Assembly: GCA_012295275.1 (NCBI GenBank)
Contig: CM022672.1
Location: 8,975,404 to 8,987,903, forward strand
Direction of reading: 5' to 3'
Length of the DNA: 12,500 nucleotides
Origin: Chrysomallon squamiferum
Taxonomy: Eukaryota > Mollusca > Gastropoda > Neomphalida > Peltospiridae
The notes below the pieces were generated by a model. The model did not search any database. It saw nothing but the letters and a program-made list of their open reading frames with translations, and was not told the origin of the DNA. The first letter of the stretch is position 1; each line of letters starts with the position of its first letter. This document shows, piece by piece, positions 1-8,025 of this stretch. The position numbers were made by a program, and so were the translations under genes.

Positions 1-90
1 ATTCAGTTGTTCATAGGATAAAATTAATTCTTTAATGTTTGAAAATCTCTCTATTTGAGACACTTGCACTGCGTTTTCCATTTGTAAATC

Positions 91-215
<125 letters not shown>

Positions 216-261
216 AATATTCTTTTCTAGTTAACAATTTCAAACTTTCTTCCATTTGCAG

Positions 262-392
262 ACGGAACATCCAGAAACATAGTGGAAATGAAGACGTTCA
301 TTCCAGGTGTTTGCATATCGCAAGTGCCTCAAACCAAGGATCTGCTCTGTAGACTGGGTAGCTTCATGGGTCGATTGCGGCTTGCTCTTCAG
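262..392 (+). CDS. HYKK: Hydroxylysine kinase, internal exon (middle of protein)
   Basis: This is an internal exon of a hydroxylysine kinase (AGPHD1/HYKK, aminoglycoside-phosphotransferase fold). The enzyme uses GTP to phosphorylate 5-hydroxy-L-lysine in lysine and collagen breakdown. The exon opens after a TTTGCAG acceptor with two bases that finish a split codon. It then reads 43 codons without a stop and ends in CAG before the donor GTAAAC. The translation has IVEMKTFIPGVCISQVPQT followed by a leucine-rich helix ending RLRLALQ. This matches the part of the family just after the small lobe, where a 'LLTYLPG' type strand and an 'IGKLAAKLDKTLQ' type helix are typical (recalled from the family, not aligned here). 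The other two frames hit stops. The N-terminal lobe, roughly 140 residues in homologues, must lie upstream of the window. The exon joins 4187-4361 in phase 0. Confidence 0.8.
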
Positions 393-505
393 GTAAACAT
401 TAAACTACCATAGACGTCGTGAATTAATTAATGAACATAATTTTATTTTTAACGGCTATTAAGGTGTCAAATGTGTTAACAACTAACCTGTTAGGCTCCT
501 TTCTG

Positions 506-637
506 TCAGTGAGATAGGATTCACGGTGCAAGGTTGCGATTCACTCGCCTATAATAGGAGTGTGAACGTAGCCGTATTCTGTAGAAAATACAGGTACATT
601 CAGTGCTCGTGTTATTAAATAACGAAACCTGACAAGA
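506..637 (+). repeat. Left arm of an imperfect long inverted repeat
   Basis: Read against the reverse complement of 1119-1268, this arm shares colinear blocks: CAGYGAG at the outer end, then TCACGG, GCGATTCA, TAGGAGT-TGAA, TTCAGT, ATTA and GAAACCTGACAA at the inner end. Diverged stretches and small indels lie between the blocks. The pairing looks like the terminal inverted repeats of an old DNA transposon about 760 bp long. I could not find a convincing target duplication or a transposase fragment between the arms. Confidence 0.6.
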
Positions 638-1118
638 CACGGTTACGACAGCAATGACATTATTCAAAAGCACATTTTTCGTGGTTTCGTGCGCCAGACA
701 GAATTTGACAGTATCGTATAACTTCAGGAATACGGAAAAAGAGGTTTACCGGCGTCAGCTGAACAACAATCAGTGCAAAATCTCATCGCCGGAAATGTCA
801 CAGGACAACGATCCAACATCACAAATTTAGATCTTACCTTTGTCTGCGACTCTGTAGTCTACCCACAGAGATAAACCAGTCCGCTCGATTGAGCGCTATT
901 TTATGGCAGTATATCACTCGCAGCTATCACGTTTGCTACAGGAGCTTAAAAGAAGGAATACCACTGAATTTTAACACACTGCTGACCAATGGTTGCAATC
1001 AACTGTATAAATTATTGAATAAGTTCTAGTATTGACTCTATTGTTATTTCAGTCAAATCCAGTACAATTAATTCAATTCATAAATTATGAAAAATGCGCA
1101 TTTGAGTGATCTCAGTAT

Positions 1119-1268
1119 GTTTTGTCAGGTTTCACAATGTAATAAAATGCTTACTGAAGGTCCTGATCTTTTCAACAGAATCAGTTTTGCAGGATATATG
1201 ATGATTTCAGACTCCTACTGTAGCTGACAGTCTGAATCGCTACCCGGTGCCGTGACTGTCACTCGCTG
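1119..1268 (-). repeat. Right arm of the imperfect long inverted repeat
   Basis: This is the inverted partner of 506-637. The inner end is GTTTTGTCAGGTTTC, which pairs with GAAACCTGACAAGAC of the left arm. The outer end is CTCGCTG. Its 150 bases compare with 132 in the left arm because of indels in the middle. The order of matching blocks is conserved along the whole arm, which argues against chance. Confidence 0.6.
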
Positions 1269-1730
1269 ACCACGGAATTGACGACATAACATCATTTGTT
1301 CCTCCACTGAAGTTCCTCAAACAAAATATCAGCTCTGAAACCTAATGAAAATATACTAATCAGCGAAAACAAACAAATCATTATTAACACTCAACTGTTG
1401 GGTCACCAAGCTGAGAGACAAACTGAGTTACAAACACATGCTCAAAGATCCGGGCCCAAGCGCTTAATGAACACATGAAGAAAAGTTAAACGCACATTCT
1501 ATTGTTAATGGTTACAAAGACATCAAACGCAGGAAATCATGAATTAATGAATTTATGAACATATATTGCCAAAGTGCGCATATACCATCCCTTGACAGGA
1601 TGTAACAAAATGAATATTGCAATATGTTTAAAATATTGTTTAAACATTCCAACATTAAACTAAATGACTCCAGATTCGAAACATCGTAACTAATGCATTT
1701 AATCTGTAAATACGTGAATCAAAAATAAAG

Positions 1731-1740
1731 ACATCAACGA
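1731..1740. repeat. Target-site duplication, left copy (10 bp)
   Basis: ACATCAACGA lies immediately outside the left terminal inverted repeat of the MULE-like element. It is repeated exactly and in direct orientation at 2335-2344, immediately outside the right end. Mutator-type transposons characteristically make duplications of 8-11 bp. Confidence 0.82.
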
Positions 1741-1852
1741 TTACCTCTCATTAGTCATACGCTTATTTGTCATACAGTTTATAACAACACAGGCCAAGGT
1801 TTGGTGCCTCTGCCCGTTATCCGGATAAAAATGGTATGATCCCACATTGGTG
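1741..1852 (+). repeat. Left terminal inverted repeat of the MULE-like element
   Basis: It begins TTACCTCTCATTAG next to the left target duplication and ends CACATTGGTG. It matches the reverse complement of 2210-2334 at most positions by eye, with one gap of about ten bases. Homology stops sharply at both inner edges. Confidence 0.82.
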
Positions 1853-2175
1853 CATATTGTACGAAGTTGTTGATCGGTGAAGAAAATCAGTACCTTATCT
1901 GCATCACCATCAGCAGTCAAGAGGAAAGGGTGGCCATTAGCAGTCTCTGTCCATTCTTTAGTAAGGTCCACGTCGGATTTTGTCAAGGGAAGTGCAGGGA
2001 TCTGATTCCGTCGATGTGTGTACAGTGCGCTGCTCATGCTGGGGAATGATGACAATACTCAGACTTGATCTGGGTCATGTCTGACTCTGTCTTCATTGAA
2101 AAGAACATTCAACGGTCTTGTTCCTTCTCTGGCCCGCTTTAGCTTAGTGGTGAGGAACTTCAGACGCTCTGAATC
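1829..2175 (-). pseudogene. Relic of a MULE/FLYWCH-type transposase
   Basis: Reading on the minus strand from 2175, a continuous frame of about 115 codons is broken once, by a TGA at 2061-2059. It includes LKRAREGTRPLNVLF, then RHDPDQ just before the stop, then FPSMSSALYTHRRNQIPALP, a short acidic linker, EWTETANGHPFLL and KVLIFFTDQQLRTICTNVGS. This order resembles the linker between the FLYWCH zinc finger and the DDE core of animal MULE transposases: an Arg-rich 'RAR' region, 'Y..RR...PALP', 'G.PFLL..DG..DK.LIF.T...L..L'. The frame runs into the left inverted repeat just where the catalytic 'DGTF' region would begin, so the core is deleted. The family match is from memory and not from a search. 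It is a dead gene. Confidence 0.68.
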
Positions 2176-2209
2176 TAGTGGTGGGTGGGTGGGTGTGGAT
2201 CGCAGTGGT

Positions 2210-2334
2210 CACCAATGTGAGATCATACTATTTTTTATCTGGGTAACAGGCAGAGGATTAAGTGTGCACCAAACCTTGTGTTGTGTTGTTATAAACGTTA
2301 TGACAAATAAGCGTATGAGTAATGGGAGGATACC
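2210..2334 (-). repeat. Right terminal inverted repeat of the MULE-like element
   Basis: This is the inverted partner of 1741-1852. It starts CACCAATGTG and ends GGAGGATACC, directly against the right target duplication. The last few bases of the two tips (TTACC versus GGTATCC) do not pair perfectly, which suggests age or a small indel. Confidence 0.82.
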
Positions 2335-2344
2335 ACATCAACGA
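2335..2344. repeat. Target-site duplication, right copy (10 bp)
   Basis: ACATCAACGA is identical to 1731-1740 and in the same orientation. The next outer bases differ between the two sides (G versus C inside, T versus A outside), so the duplication is exactly 10 bp. Confidence 0.82.
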
Positions 2345-2520
2345 ATAACAAATTGAAAAGTCATGATAAATAGAAGACAGTAACCACAGACTTTAAACAA
2401 ATACGTGTTAACAAAGGAAGTTAGGCAGTTATCGACAACAAACTTCAAAACATGACAAAAACATCTAATTACTTAGCCGGATTAAAAAGATTATATTATT
2501 TTCCCTCATTTTCTTTAACA

Positions 2521-2757
2521 GATGTATGAACATCGTTTTAATGGGTCAAACTTAGAAGGCTGCATAATAATGAAAACAAGAATATATGCCTAACGACTTA
2601 CTTCATTATTTACGGTTACTAAGTGTCAAAAATACAAAGCCATGAATTGATGAATGTATGAACATTTGTCTAACGACACATTTTAACGGTTGCTAGATGT
2701 CAGATGTATGAAGTCATGAATTAATGAATGTGTAAACATTTTGACGACACATTTCAC
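2521..2757. repeat. Degenerate 74-bp tandem repeat (about 2.5-3 copies)
   Basis: Two clear units start at 2612 and 2686. Each runs ACGGTT-CTA-TGTCA, then CATGAATT-ATGAATGT, then AACATTT and CGACACATTT. A more diverged unit precedes them from about 2521. Single diverged copies of the same motif (ATGAATTAATGAA, ACGGCTATTAAGGTGTCAAA) appear near 418-475 and 1505-1575, so the family is dispersed through the intron. Confidence 0.6.
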
Positions 2758-3592
2758 AAGGAACCTTCACTTCAATGAATTTTTTCTTATCACTTCGTAA
2801 CAAGGGATCTCTTAAATGCACCACGTTCTAAACAGAAAAGACATTCATAACCTTCTCTGTTCCAGCGCTGTAGCGCCGACTGGAACGAGAAACAGACAAA
2901 ATGACGTTTTGTTAAGGATTTATCTTGCTAACTGTCATGTTTGTTTTTATAGCGTTTATTTTTTACTTTTTTTTTTTCTCTCTCTATTAATTCATAATAA
3001 TAAATCTTTACATTTTTGAGTACATAAAAAATCATGTAGCTAGGTAAAATTAATATTAAAACCAACCACAACAAGTCACAGGTAATACAATATTTCTCCG
3101 ATTACCCCTGATTACTGGAAACAAGACTACTACCACTATAAGTATTTTTTTTTTTCATCTGTTCGAGAATTCGATCTTAGCGTATCCCATCTTCTAACTA
3201 GACTATCTCAGTAAACATTGCAAGCCACTGACCTAGACATTGACTAGAAAAGGTTTATGACCTATCAACCTTGATTTGTTTATCGCCAACTTGTCCCACT
3301 TCTGCGGTAACCTACTGGTGCTCTGACTGGCCCCAGTCTATCTGTTATTTCAGCTACATCAACTGTCTCTGTTTGCATCTGACAAGTTTATGTTCTCAGT
3401 TATGCTGTCTGTGAATTCTAATATTTTTTTCAAATACCTTTTTAATTTTTATTCTGAAATAAAAACCAGACGAATATAATAGATATGTGACATACGCTTG
3501 TGAGCAAAACAAAAATTAACACTAACGACAACAATATATAACAAAATATGAAAATACCTCCAGTCTACAATATGACATACAAACGCCCTCCC

Positions 3593-3740
3593 GCACGAGC
3601 TCACCCACATCCACTGACACCCATACGCACTCACACACACTCACAATATACGTACTTACATCCACTCACACTCACACAGACACACCCTCCCCACATACAT
3701 TCACCCCCCACAAACATCCACACATACACACATATAAAGG
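3593..3740. repeat. CA-rich degenerate simple repeat (ACTCACA/ACACACA)
   Basis: About 150 bases are made almost only of A and C with scattered T, in ACTCACAC and ACATACAC blocks. Guanine is nearly absent from the plus strand. No coding meaning. Confidence 0.85.
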
Positions 3741-3777
3741 AAAATACTGAGCTGTTTATTCTTTAATTAATTTCTTG

Positions 3778-4085
3778 TTTTTGTTGTTGTTGTTGTTATT
3801 ATTATTATTATTATCAGTGTTGTTGTTATTATTGTTGTTATTATTATTATTATTATTATCATCATCATCATCATAATTATTATGATCATTGTTATTATTA
3901 TTATTATCATTCTCATTACTACTACTACCACTACTACTACTACTAGTACCACTACTACTACTACTATCATTGCTACTATTATTATTAATAGAAAAAGTAG
4001 TAGTAGTAGTAGTTAACAATCGTATTAGTTGTTGTAATAATAATAGCTGTAGTAGTAATACTAGTAGCAGCAGCAACAATGTCGC
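3778..4085. repeat. Complex trinucleotide repeat tract
   Basis: These are successive blocks of TTG, TTA, ATC, ACT/CTA, TAG and AGC triplets near the 3' end of the large HYKK intron. The triplet period leaves long poly-Asn or poly-Val/Leu frames in several registers on both strands. These are repeat artefacts and not genes. Confidence 0.92.
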
Positions 4086-4186
4086 TTTTAATCTGAAATA
4101 CTGATACATTTTAAACATTTAGAATGACTGATTTACGTGTATTTTCCTTTCATTTGCTTTTTATTCATTTTTTGAAAATTATTCAG

Positions 4187-4361
4187 GACTTTCACTTTCC
4201 TTTCTACGAGAATTATACCAATATTTGGTCACTGTCTTCTGTTCCCTCGCTACGACAAATCAGTCATTTCATACAAGATGCAGAAGACCGAGAACTGGTT
4301 CACGGCGTCATCAGAAAGTTCCAGGATGAAGTTTTGTCTGTTTGGCATCTTCTACCCAAAG
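4187..4361 (+). CDS. HYKK: Hydroxylysine kinase, internal exon (hinge before catalytic loop)
   Basis: This is the second visible HYKK exon. It follows the acceptor ATTCAG and reads 58 codons plus one base, ending before the donor GTTTGA. Near its start is NIWSLSSVP, and it continues through EDRELVHGVIRKFQDEVL and ends HLLPKG, the last codon being split with the next exon. In HYKK proteins this segment (…W.L..VP.L…; …DR.LV..VI..F..EV) forms the helices that lead into the nucleotide-transfer loop. An open frame continues upstream of the acceptor, but that part has a Phe/Leu-rich pyrimidine-tract composition and is intron. The donor is weak (GTTTGA), and support comes mainly from the conserved protein sequence on both sides and from the matching phase. 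Confidence 0.8.
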
Positions 4362-4817
4362 GTTTGACTCACATTTAGCATATTTCATTTTATCTGACAA
4401 GCTTTTTTTTTTTTTTTTTTTTTTCTGTGAAAATAATGTAAGATCTAAAAAAAAGTTATAATAATAATATAATAATAAAAAATGAATAATAATAGTAATA
4501 ATAATAAAAAAAATAATAATAATAAATGTATATTTAGCTTTAAAAATAAATAATTTAAATATTTTTTTTATTACTTTTTGACGTCCAATCTATATCTGTC
4601 TATATCTATATATCTATATATCTATATCTCTCTCTATCTATCTCCATCTATCTGTCTATCTATCTATCAGATATAGATTGGGCGTCATATATATATATAT
4701 ATATATAGATAGATAGATAGATAGATAGATAGATGTGAGATAACTAACACACTAACGTGTTTGCATGTTGTAAGTAACACTACTAGTAACACACATTATT
4801 ATTATTTTTTTTTTTAG
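4362..4817 (+). other. HYKK intron (456 bp)
   Basis: It runs from GTTTGA to TTTTTTTAG. It contains a poly-T run near 4404-4423, an ATA/AAT-rich stretch at 4455-4545 and the palindrome-flanked TATC/TAGA tract. The phase is 1 on both sides. Confidence 0.75.
4579..4735. repeat. TATC/TAGA microsatellite with 20-bp inverted arms
   Basis: TGACGTCCAATCTATATCTG (4579-4598) is the reverse complement of 4668-4687 at 19 of 20 positions. The loop is TATC/TATATC repeat. After the second arm come an AT run and TAGA repeats that would pair with the TATC block. The whole can fold into a long hairpin. It may be a small foldback element or MITE with a microsatellite core. Confidence 0.8.
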
Positions 4818-5221
4818 GTGTTATACATGGTGACGCGAACGACAACAACATCTTGGTGAACGCTCTTCCAGATCAAGACAACATTCCGCACGGCAAAAGA
4901 AAACTGGACATCTGCGGCATCATAGACTTCTTCGACGTTCAGACATCTGCCTCGGTTATGGATTTGGCGATCGCCATTTGCTACATGATGATAGAAGCAA
5001 ATAACGTTGACCCTTTTGACGTACCTGCTTACGTCATTTCCGGATACCGGAAACACGTCACAATGACTACCTTAGAGAGCGACTCGCTGTATGTTTCAAT
5101 AATGGCGCGTTTGGCTCAGTCGTTAACTATAGGCACACACACATACAGCTTGAATCCAGATAATAAATATTTAACTATAACGTTTGAAAAGGATGGCCAT
5201 TGCTTCGAAAACTGTGGGTAA
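4818..5221 (+). CDS. HYKK: Hydroxylysine kinase, catalytic exon (C-terminal, to stop)
   Basis: After a T-rich acceptor the exon completes the split glycine codon and runs 133 further codons to TAA at 5219-5221. It holds the phosphotransferase catalytic loop VIHGDANDNNILV (HGDxxxxN, with the Asp as catalytic base). About 30 residues later comes the metal-binding motif GIIDFFDVQ, then the helix MDLAIAICYMMIE, then a C-terminal helical part including LARLAQSL-type sequence (MARLAQSL). These are the defining elements of the APH/choline-kinase fold as found in HYKK. Two oddities stand out. The usual Gly of IxDFGD is Phe here, although both Asp are kept. The C terminus ends soon after NKYLTITFEK, about 20-25 residues earlier than I would expect. 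The stop overlaps a possible weak donor (GTAACT at 5218), so a further exon cannot be excluded, but an AATAAA follows 80 bases downstream. Confidence 0.85.
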
Positions 5222-5264
5222 CTCCGAAACAAGAACTGCATAAAAGATGGATGACAGCCATGTG

Positions 5265-5287
5265 AAAAAAAAAAAAAAAAAAAAAAG
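5265..5287. repeat. Poly-A tract
   Basis: A run of about 22 A residues in the HYKK 3' untranslated region, followed by AAG triplets. Confidence 0.9.
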
Positions 5288-5302
5288 AAGAAGAAATTTA
5301 CG

Positions 5303-5308
5303 AATAAA
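5303..5308 (+). promoter_or_regulatory. Polyadenylation signal for HYKK
   Basis: AATAAA lies 82 bases after the HYKK stop codon and is the first such hexamer there. It would give a short 3' untranslated region ending near 5325-5335. Confidence 0.5.
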
Positions 5309-5330
5309 CAGTCTTAATATAGTCTCCATA

Positions 5331-5935
5331 CTTCCAAATACATGTTTATTTTATCATAATTAATAATGAAGTGCAACGACAAAGGATTACAGTTTTAAAA
5401 TATTTCGGCGTGCCATTTTTCTGCTCTAAAGTTTCTTCTAACATTATCAGAAAAACAACCGACTATAGTCCGCGCTGACAAAATGGCGACTTTAATATGT
5501 TTATTAACCGTTTTTATTCATTGCTATTCTTTGCCTAATTACACAATGACAGTTCGTCCAAAACAATAAAATGATAACTTGAAAGTACAAAACATCCCCT
5601 ATAGAACACCACCGCTATTTGGAAATGTGTAAAATCACTGCACGCACATATCTAACAAGCCTGTCAGTACTGTGACACAACAACTCAGATTAATGGACTG
5701 ACTGCTGTTTAGAAATTCAGTTATATATTAATTCATTGATACAAAATACTTCATTATAAAGCTAACATAATCGTGAAACTTCGCTCCCGTTAAAGTAGAC
5801 TTTTAACTGTTCTTATTGTTGCTATTATTAAAGAGATAATCACGAAAAAGTTTTTATTTATTTGTATCATTCTGTATCAAGGGCATTATTTTTTTCTATA
5901 TAAAACAGATTTAGTTATTTATTTATTATAACTCA
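5331..5935. other. Intergenic AT-rich DNA
   Basis: No supported gene. A 28-codon frame starts at ATG 5483 in the context GACAAAATGGCGACT, begins with a hydrophobic stretch (MATLICLLTVFIHCYS) and stops at 5567-5569 inside an AATAAA. It could be chance. An isolated TATATAAAA at 5897-5905 leads into microsatellite DNA and has no gene attached. Confidence 0.6.
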
Positions 5936-6092
5936 TACTGATATACAAACACACATCCGTACCTGTATACATGCACACAGATATAGATATATACAAACAT
6001 ACATGTATACATACATATATAAATATAGACATACATACATACATATATACATAGATGCATGCATGCATACATAGATAAATACATACACACAT

Positions 6093-6136
<44 letters not shown>
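5936..6136. repeat. Compound ATAC/ACAC/(AT)n microsatellite
   Basis: Blocks of ACACAC, ATACATAC, ATAGATA and GCATGCAT end in a pure AT run from about 6094 to 6132. On the minus strand it gives Tyr-Ile/Cys-Val repeat frames without biological meaning. Confidence 0.93.
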
Positions 6137-6742
6137 AGACACACATACAACACGTACTTTCATCAAAAAGGCTGAGACATACACACACATACATAATAAT
6201 TAGTACTGATAATACAGATCTTAAACAACAAACTTTTTGACGTTCTCTCACAGCTGTTTGTAGGAAAGTCGTGGAAGAACCCTACAAACATCGATACACG
6301 AGTATTATGCAACTTAATTCTGCAATTTTTCATGTCACAGGCAGCGCTATTTGTCACTCATACCCTGGTCACCGTCTTTAATATGACACAAAGGCTAAAG
6401 CATTTTTCTTCCGTATGTCAATCAGTCTGTCAGAATCGCCTTTATGGAGCAGTATTTAGTTTGCATAGAGACCGTCCATTCGTTATTTGGTTTATCTAGG
6501 AAAGGAGGCAGCACATGGTGAGTTTTTAATGTAAAAATTTAAATAACAGAAAATTGATGATACTGGTTTCAGGTTTATAGAAACGAATGGGTTGTGAGTA
6601 TATGTGGACAAAAGTTAAAACTCATATCGATATTAGAAATAACTTTTAGAGTTGCCGAATTTCTGTTTTTGACTGGTAATGTTGGGAACTAATTCAAACG
6701 ATTTTATTTATTATGCTAACACAAATCAAAGTATAATTCATA
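6137..6742. other. Intergenic stretch with a candidate 5' exon end
   Basis: Mostly unremarkable unique-looking DNA. The one signal is a good donor, CATG|GTGAGT at 6517/6518. It could close a short leader exon for the Gln-rich secreted protein gene beginning at 7503. No TATA box of good quality was found at the right distance; AGTATTTAG near 6449 is a poor match. Confidence 0.3.
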
Positions 6743-6743
6743 G

Positions 6744-6812
6744 GTGTATGTATATATGTATTATGTATGTATTTATGTATGTATGTATGTATGTATGTAT
6801 GTATGTATATAT
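6744..6812. repeat. (GTAT)n microsatellite
   Basis: GTAT/GTATATAT units, pure from about 6775 to 6808. Short CA- and ATAC-rich patches follow to about 6905. Confidence 0.93.
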
Positions 6813-7049
6813 TTACACCATTTGCATATGTACAGTACTTACGTGAACACAAACGTACGTATATACTTACGCACACATACATCTTTAAAAAACACACATA
6901 CATACGGATATATGTATCAGTGCAATGTAACACTTTTCGGGCACCAGTATACACATTATTTTGTTATTAGTTTTATTTTGATGTGAATGTATGTTTTGTA
7001 TTTCGAGTATAATGTCTGTTAAAATTATTGTTATTTTAAAGTGTTAACA

Positions 7050-7208
7050 CGCACATACATTCACACAAATACACACACTAATATTAATACACTCACAAAC
7101 AACACTTTAGAACTAACAAAACACACACAAAACACACTAACACTAACATACATTAACAAACACACGTACATACATAGACACTCACACAAAAACACACACT
7201 AACATACA
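7050..7208. repeat. CA-rich degenerate simple repeat
   Basis: ACACACTAACA-type repeats with almost no G on the plus strand, similar in style to 3593-3740. If the leader exon at 6517 is real, this lies in the first intron of the Gln-rich protein gene. Bases 7209-7502 hold no recognisable feature other than the acceptor at 7488-7502. Confidence 0.85.
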
Positions 7209-7502
7209 GCCAGGTGCATGTTAACAGTTATTAAATAATAAATGTATTTCTTGTACAGTTAAACTAACATTGCAAAACGCAAGACCGCACTTTCGTCGAT
7301 TACCGGCCTGGACATTTTTGCACAGCATAGCACATACCACAACATTCAATAAACAGAGAACACACTAACTAGAACTGGAAATACTCAGAATGACAATTCT
7401 GTGGATGATCGACCCTACGACCCGCTGTGTCTGAAGCAAGAGCTTTTACCAGTGAACTACAATTTACTCTCGGAGTTAAAATCATTTTGTTTTTATCTTC
7501 AG

Positions 7503-7698
7503 ATGATCAAATCAATTACTGTAGTATTACTGTCGGCCTGTTTGGTGGATCTAGCCTGGTCTCAGGTTGGTCAGCAGGGTCTGTATAGACTAGATGGCGT
7601 TAATCCCGGAGCATACGGTGGACTCCCAGGCTACGGTGGATACGGCATGCTGGGTGGATATGGTGGTATTTACCCCCAGAGGATTTTATCATTTTACA
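7503..7698 (+). CDS. Secreted Gln-rich repeat protein, signal-peptide exon
   Basis: This is the first coding exon of a secreted protein I do not recognise. The acceptor TTTTTATCTTCAG ends exactly one base before ATG 7503, so an upstream non-coding exon is expected. The reading is 65 codons plus one base. Residues 1-20 (MIKSITVVLLSACLVDLAWS) form a classic signal peptide with likely cleavage before Gln-21. A Gly/Tyr-rich patch follows (residues ~35-58, e.g. GYGGYGMLGGYGG), as seen in many structural extracellular proteins of molluscs. The exon ends at the good donor ACA|GTGAGT in phase 1 and joins 8026 to make a lysine codon. An in-frame extension to about 7401 exists but has no ATG and includes the pyrimidine tract, so I start at 7503. 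Confidence 0.75.
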
Positions 7699-8025
7699 GT
7701 GAGTAAAATTTTATATTTTGTTTCTAAAACTGTAAATTGAAAATTGAAAATAGAAAATATGTAACATTGCGATTAATACTTTTGCCTTTATGCTGTTGTT
7801 ATTATTTGTTAGTGTTATTATTATTACTGTTGTTGTTGCTGTTATTGTTATTATTATGTTAATTGTTGTTAATGTTGCTCTTGCACTTATCGTTATCACC
7901 ATTACTATCCTTGTTGTTATTTCAGTTATATTTAAAGTTTACCTAGATAGTAGCTACAAATTATTTAAACACATATATTTGCAGGATAATTTAAAAACAC
8001 GATCTTCTTTTAAATTTTCTCGCAG
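7699..8025 (+). other. Intron of the Gln-rich protein gene (327 bp)
   Basis: It runs from GTGAGT to TTTTCTCGCAG, phase 1. It contains a TTA/TTG/GTT-rich tract at about 7783-7915, which produces Ile/Val-rich artefact frames. Confidence 0.75.

Larger units (their letters stand above)
1741..2334 (-). mobile_element. Non-autonomous MULE-type DNA transposon (594 bp)
   Basis: The element is bounded by an exact 10-bp direct repeat (ACATCAACGA) and has long terminal inverted repeats at 1741-1852 and 2210-2334. The arms share the exact core TCATACGCTTATTTGTCATA and a stretch through GTTTATAACAACACA, AAGGTTTGGTGC and CACATTGGTG. The right arm carries about ten extra bases in the middle. Between the arms, on the minus strand, lies a relic that resembles the region ahead of the catalytic domain of animal FLYWCH/MULE transposases. 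The catalytic DDE domain is absent, so the copy cannot move by itself. It sits in the HYKK intron, presumably harmlessly. The MULE assignment rests on duplication length, arm length and the protein relic together. Confidence 0.75.
393..4186 (+). other. HYKK intron (3,794 bp)
   Basis: This intron is bounded by GTAAAC at 393 and ATTCAG at 4181-4186, and the flanking exons are in compatible phase 0. Apart from the repeats listed separately I see no supported gene. Bases 640-1118, 1270-1500, 2345-2520 and 2760-3590 are AT-rich with only short, unrecognisable reading frames. One 58-codon frame starting near 654 has no recognisable family. A 7-bp stem (GTTCCAG...CTGGAAC) lies near 2862-2889 and is too short to interpret. 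Confidence 0.75.

Noticed and set aside
1867-2356. Plus-strand frames across the MULE-like element
   Set aside because: They run antisense to the transposase relic or through the right inverted repeat. Their similarity to the left-arm translation only reflects the inverted repeat.
2816-3019. 67-codon plus-strand frame
   Set aside because: No conserved features, a tail made of a T-rich tract, and no splice or promoter context. It lies inside the HYKK intron.
3756-4118. Poly-Asn, poly-Val and poly-Leu frames on both strands
   Set aside because: These are products of TTG/TTA/ATC/ACT trinucleotide repeats, which leave several registers open at once.
4124-4186. In-frame upstream extension of the second visible HYKK exon
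   Set aside because: It contains a Phe/Leu-rich pyrimidine tract, and the family match begins only after the ATTCAG acceptor.
5919-6251. Tyr-Ile and Cys-Val rich minus-strand frames
   Set aside because: These are translations of ATAC/AT/ACAC microsatellite DNA.
7401-7502. N-terminal extension of the Gln-rich protein
   Set aside because: There is no ATG in frame. The extension runs through a pyrimidine tract and an acceptor, and it would bury the signal peptide.
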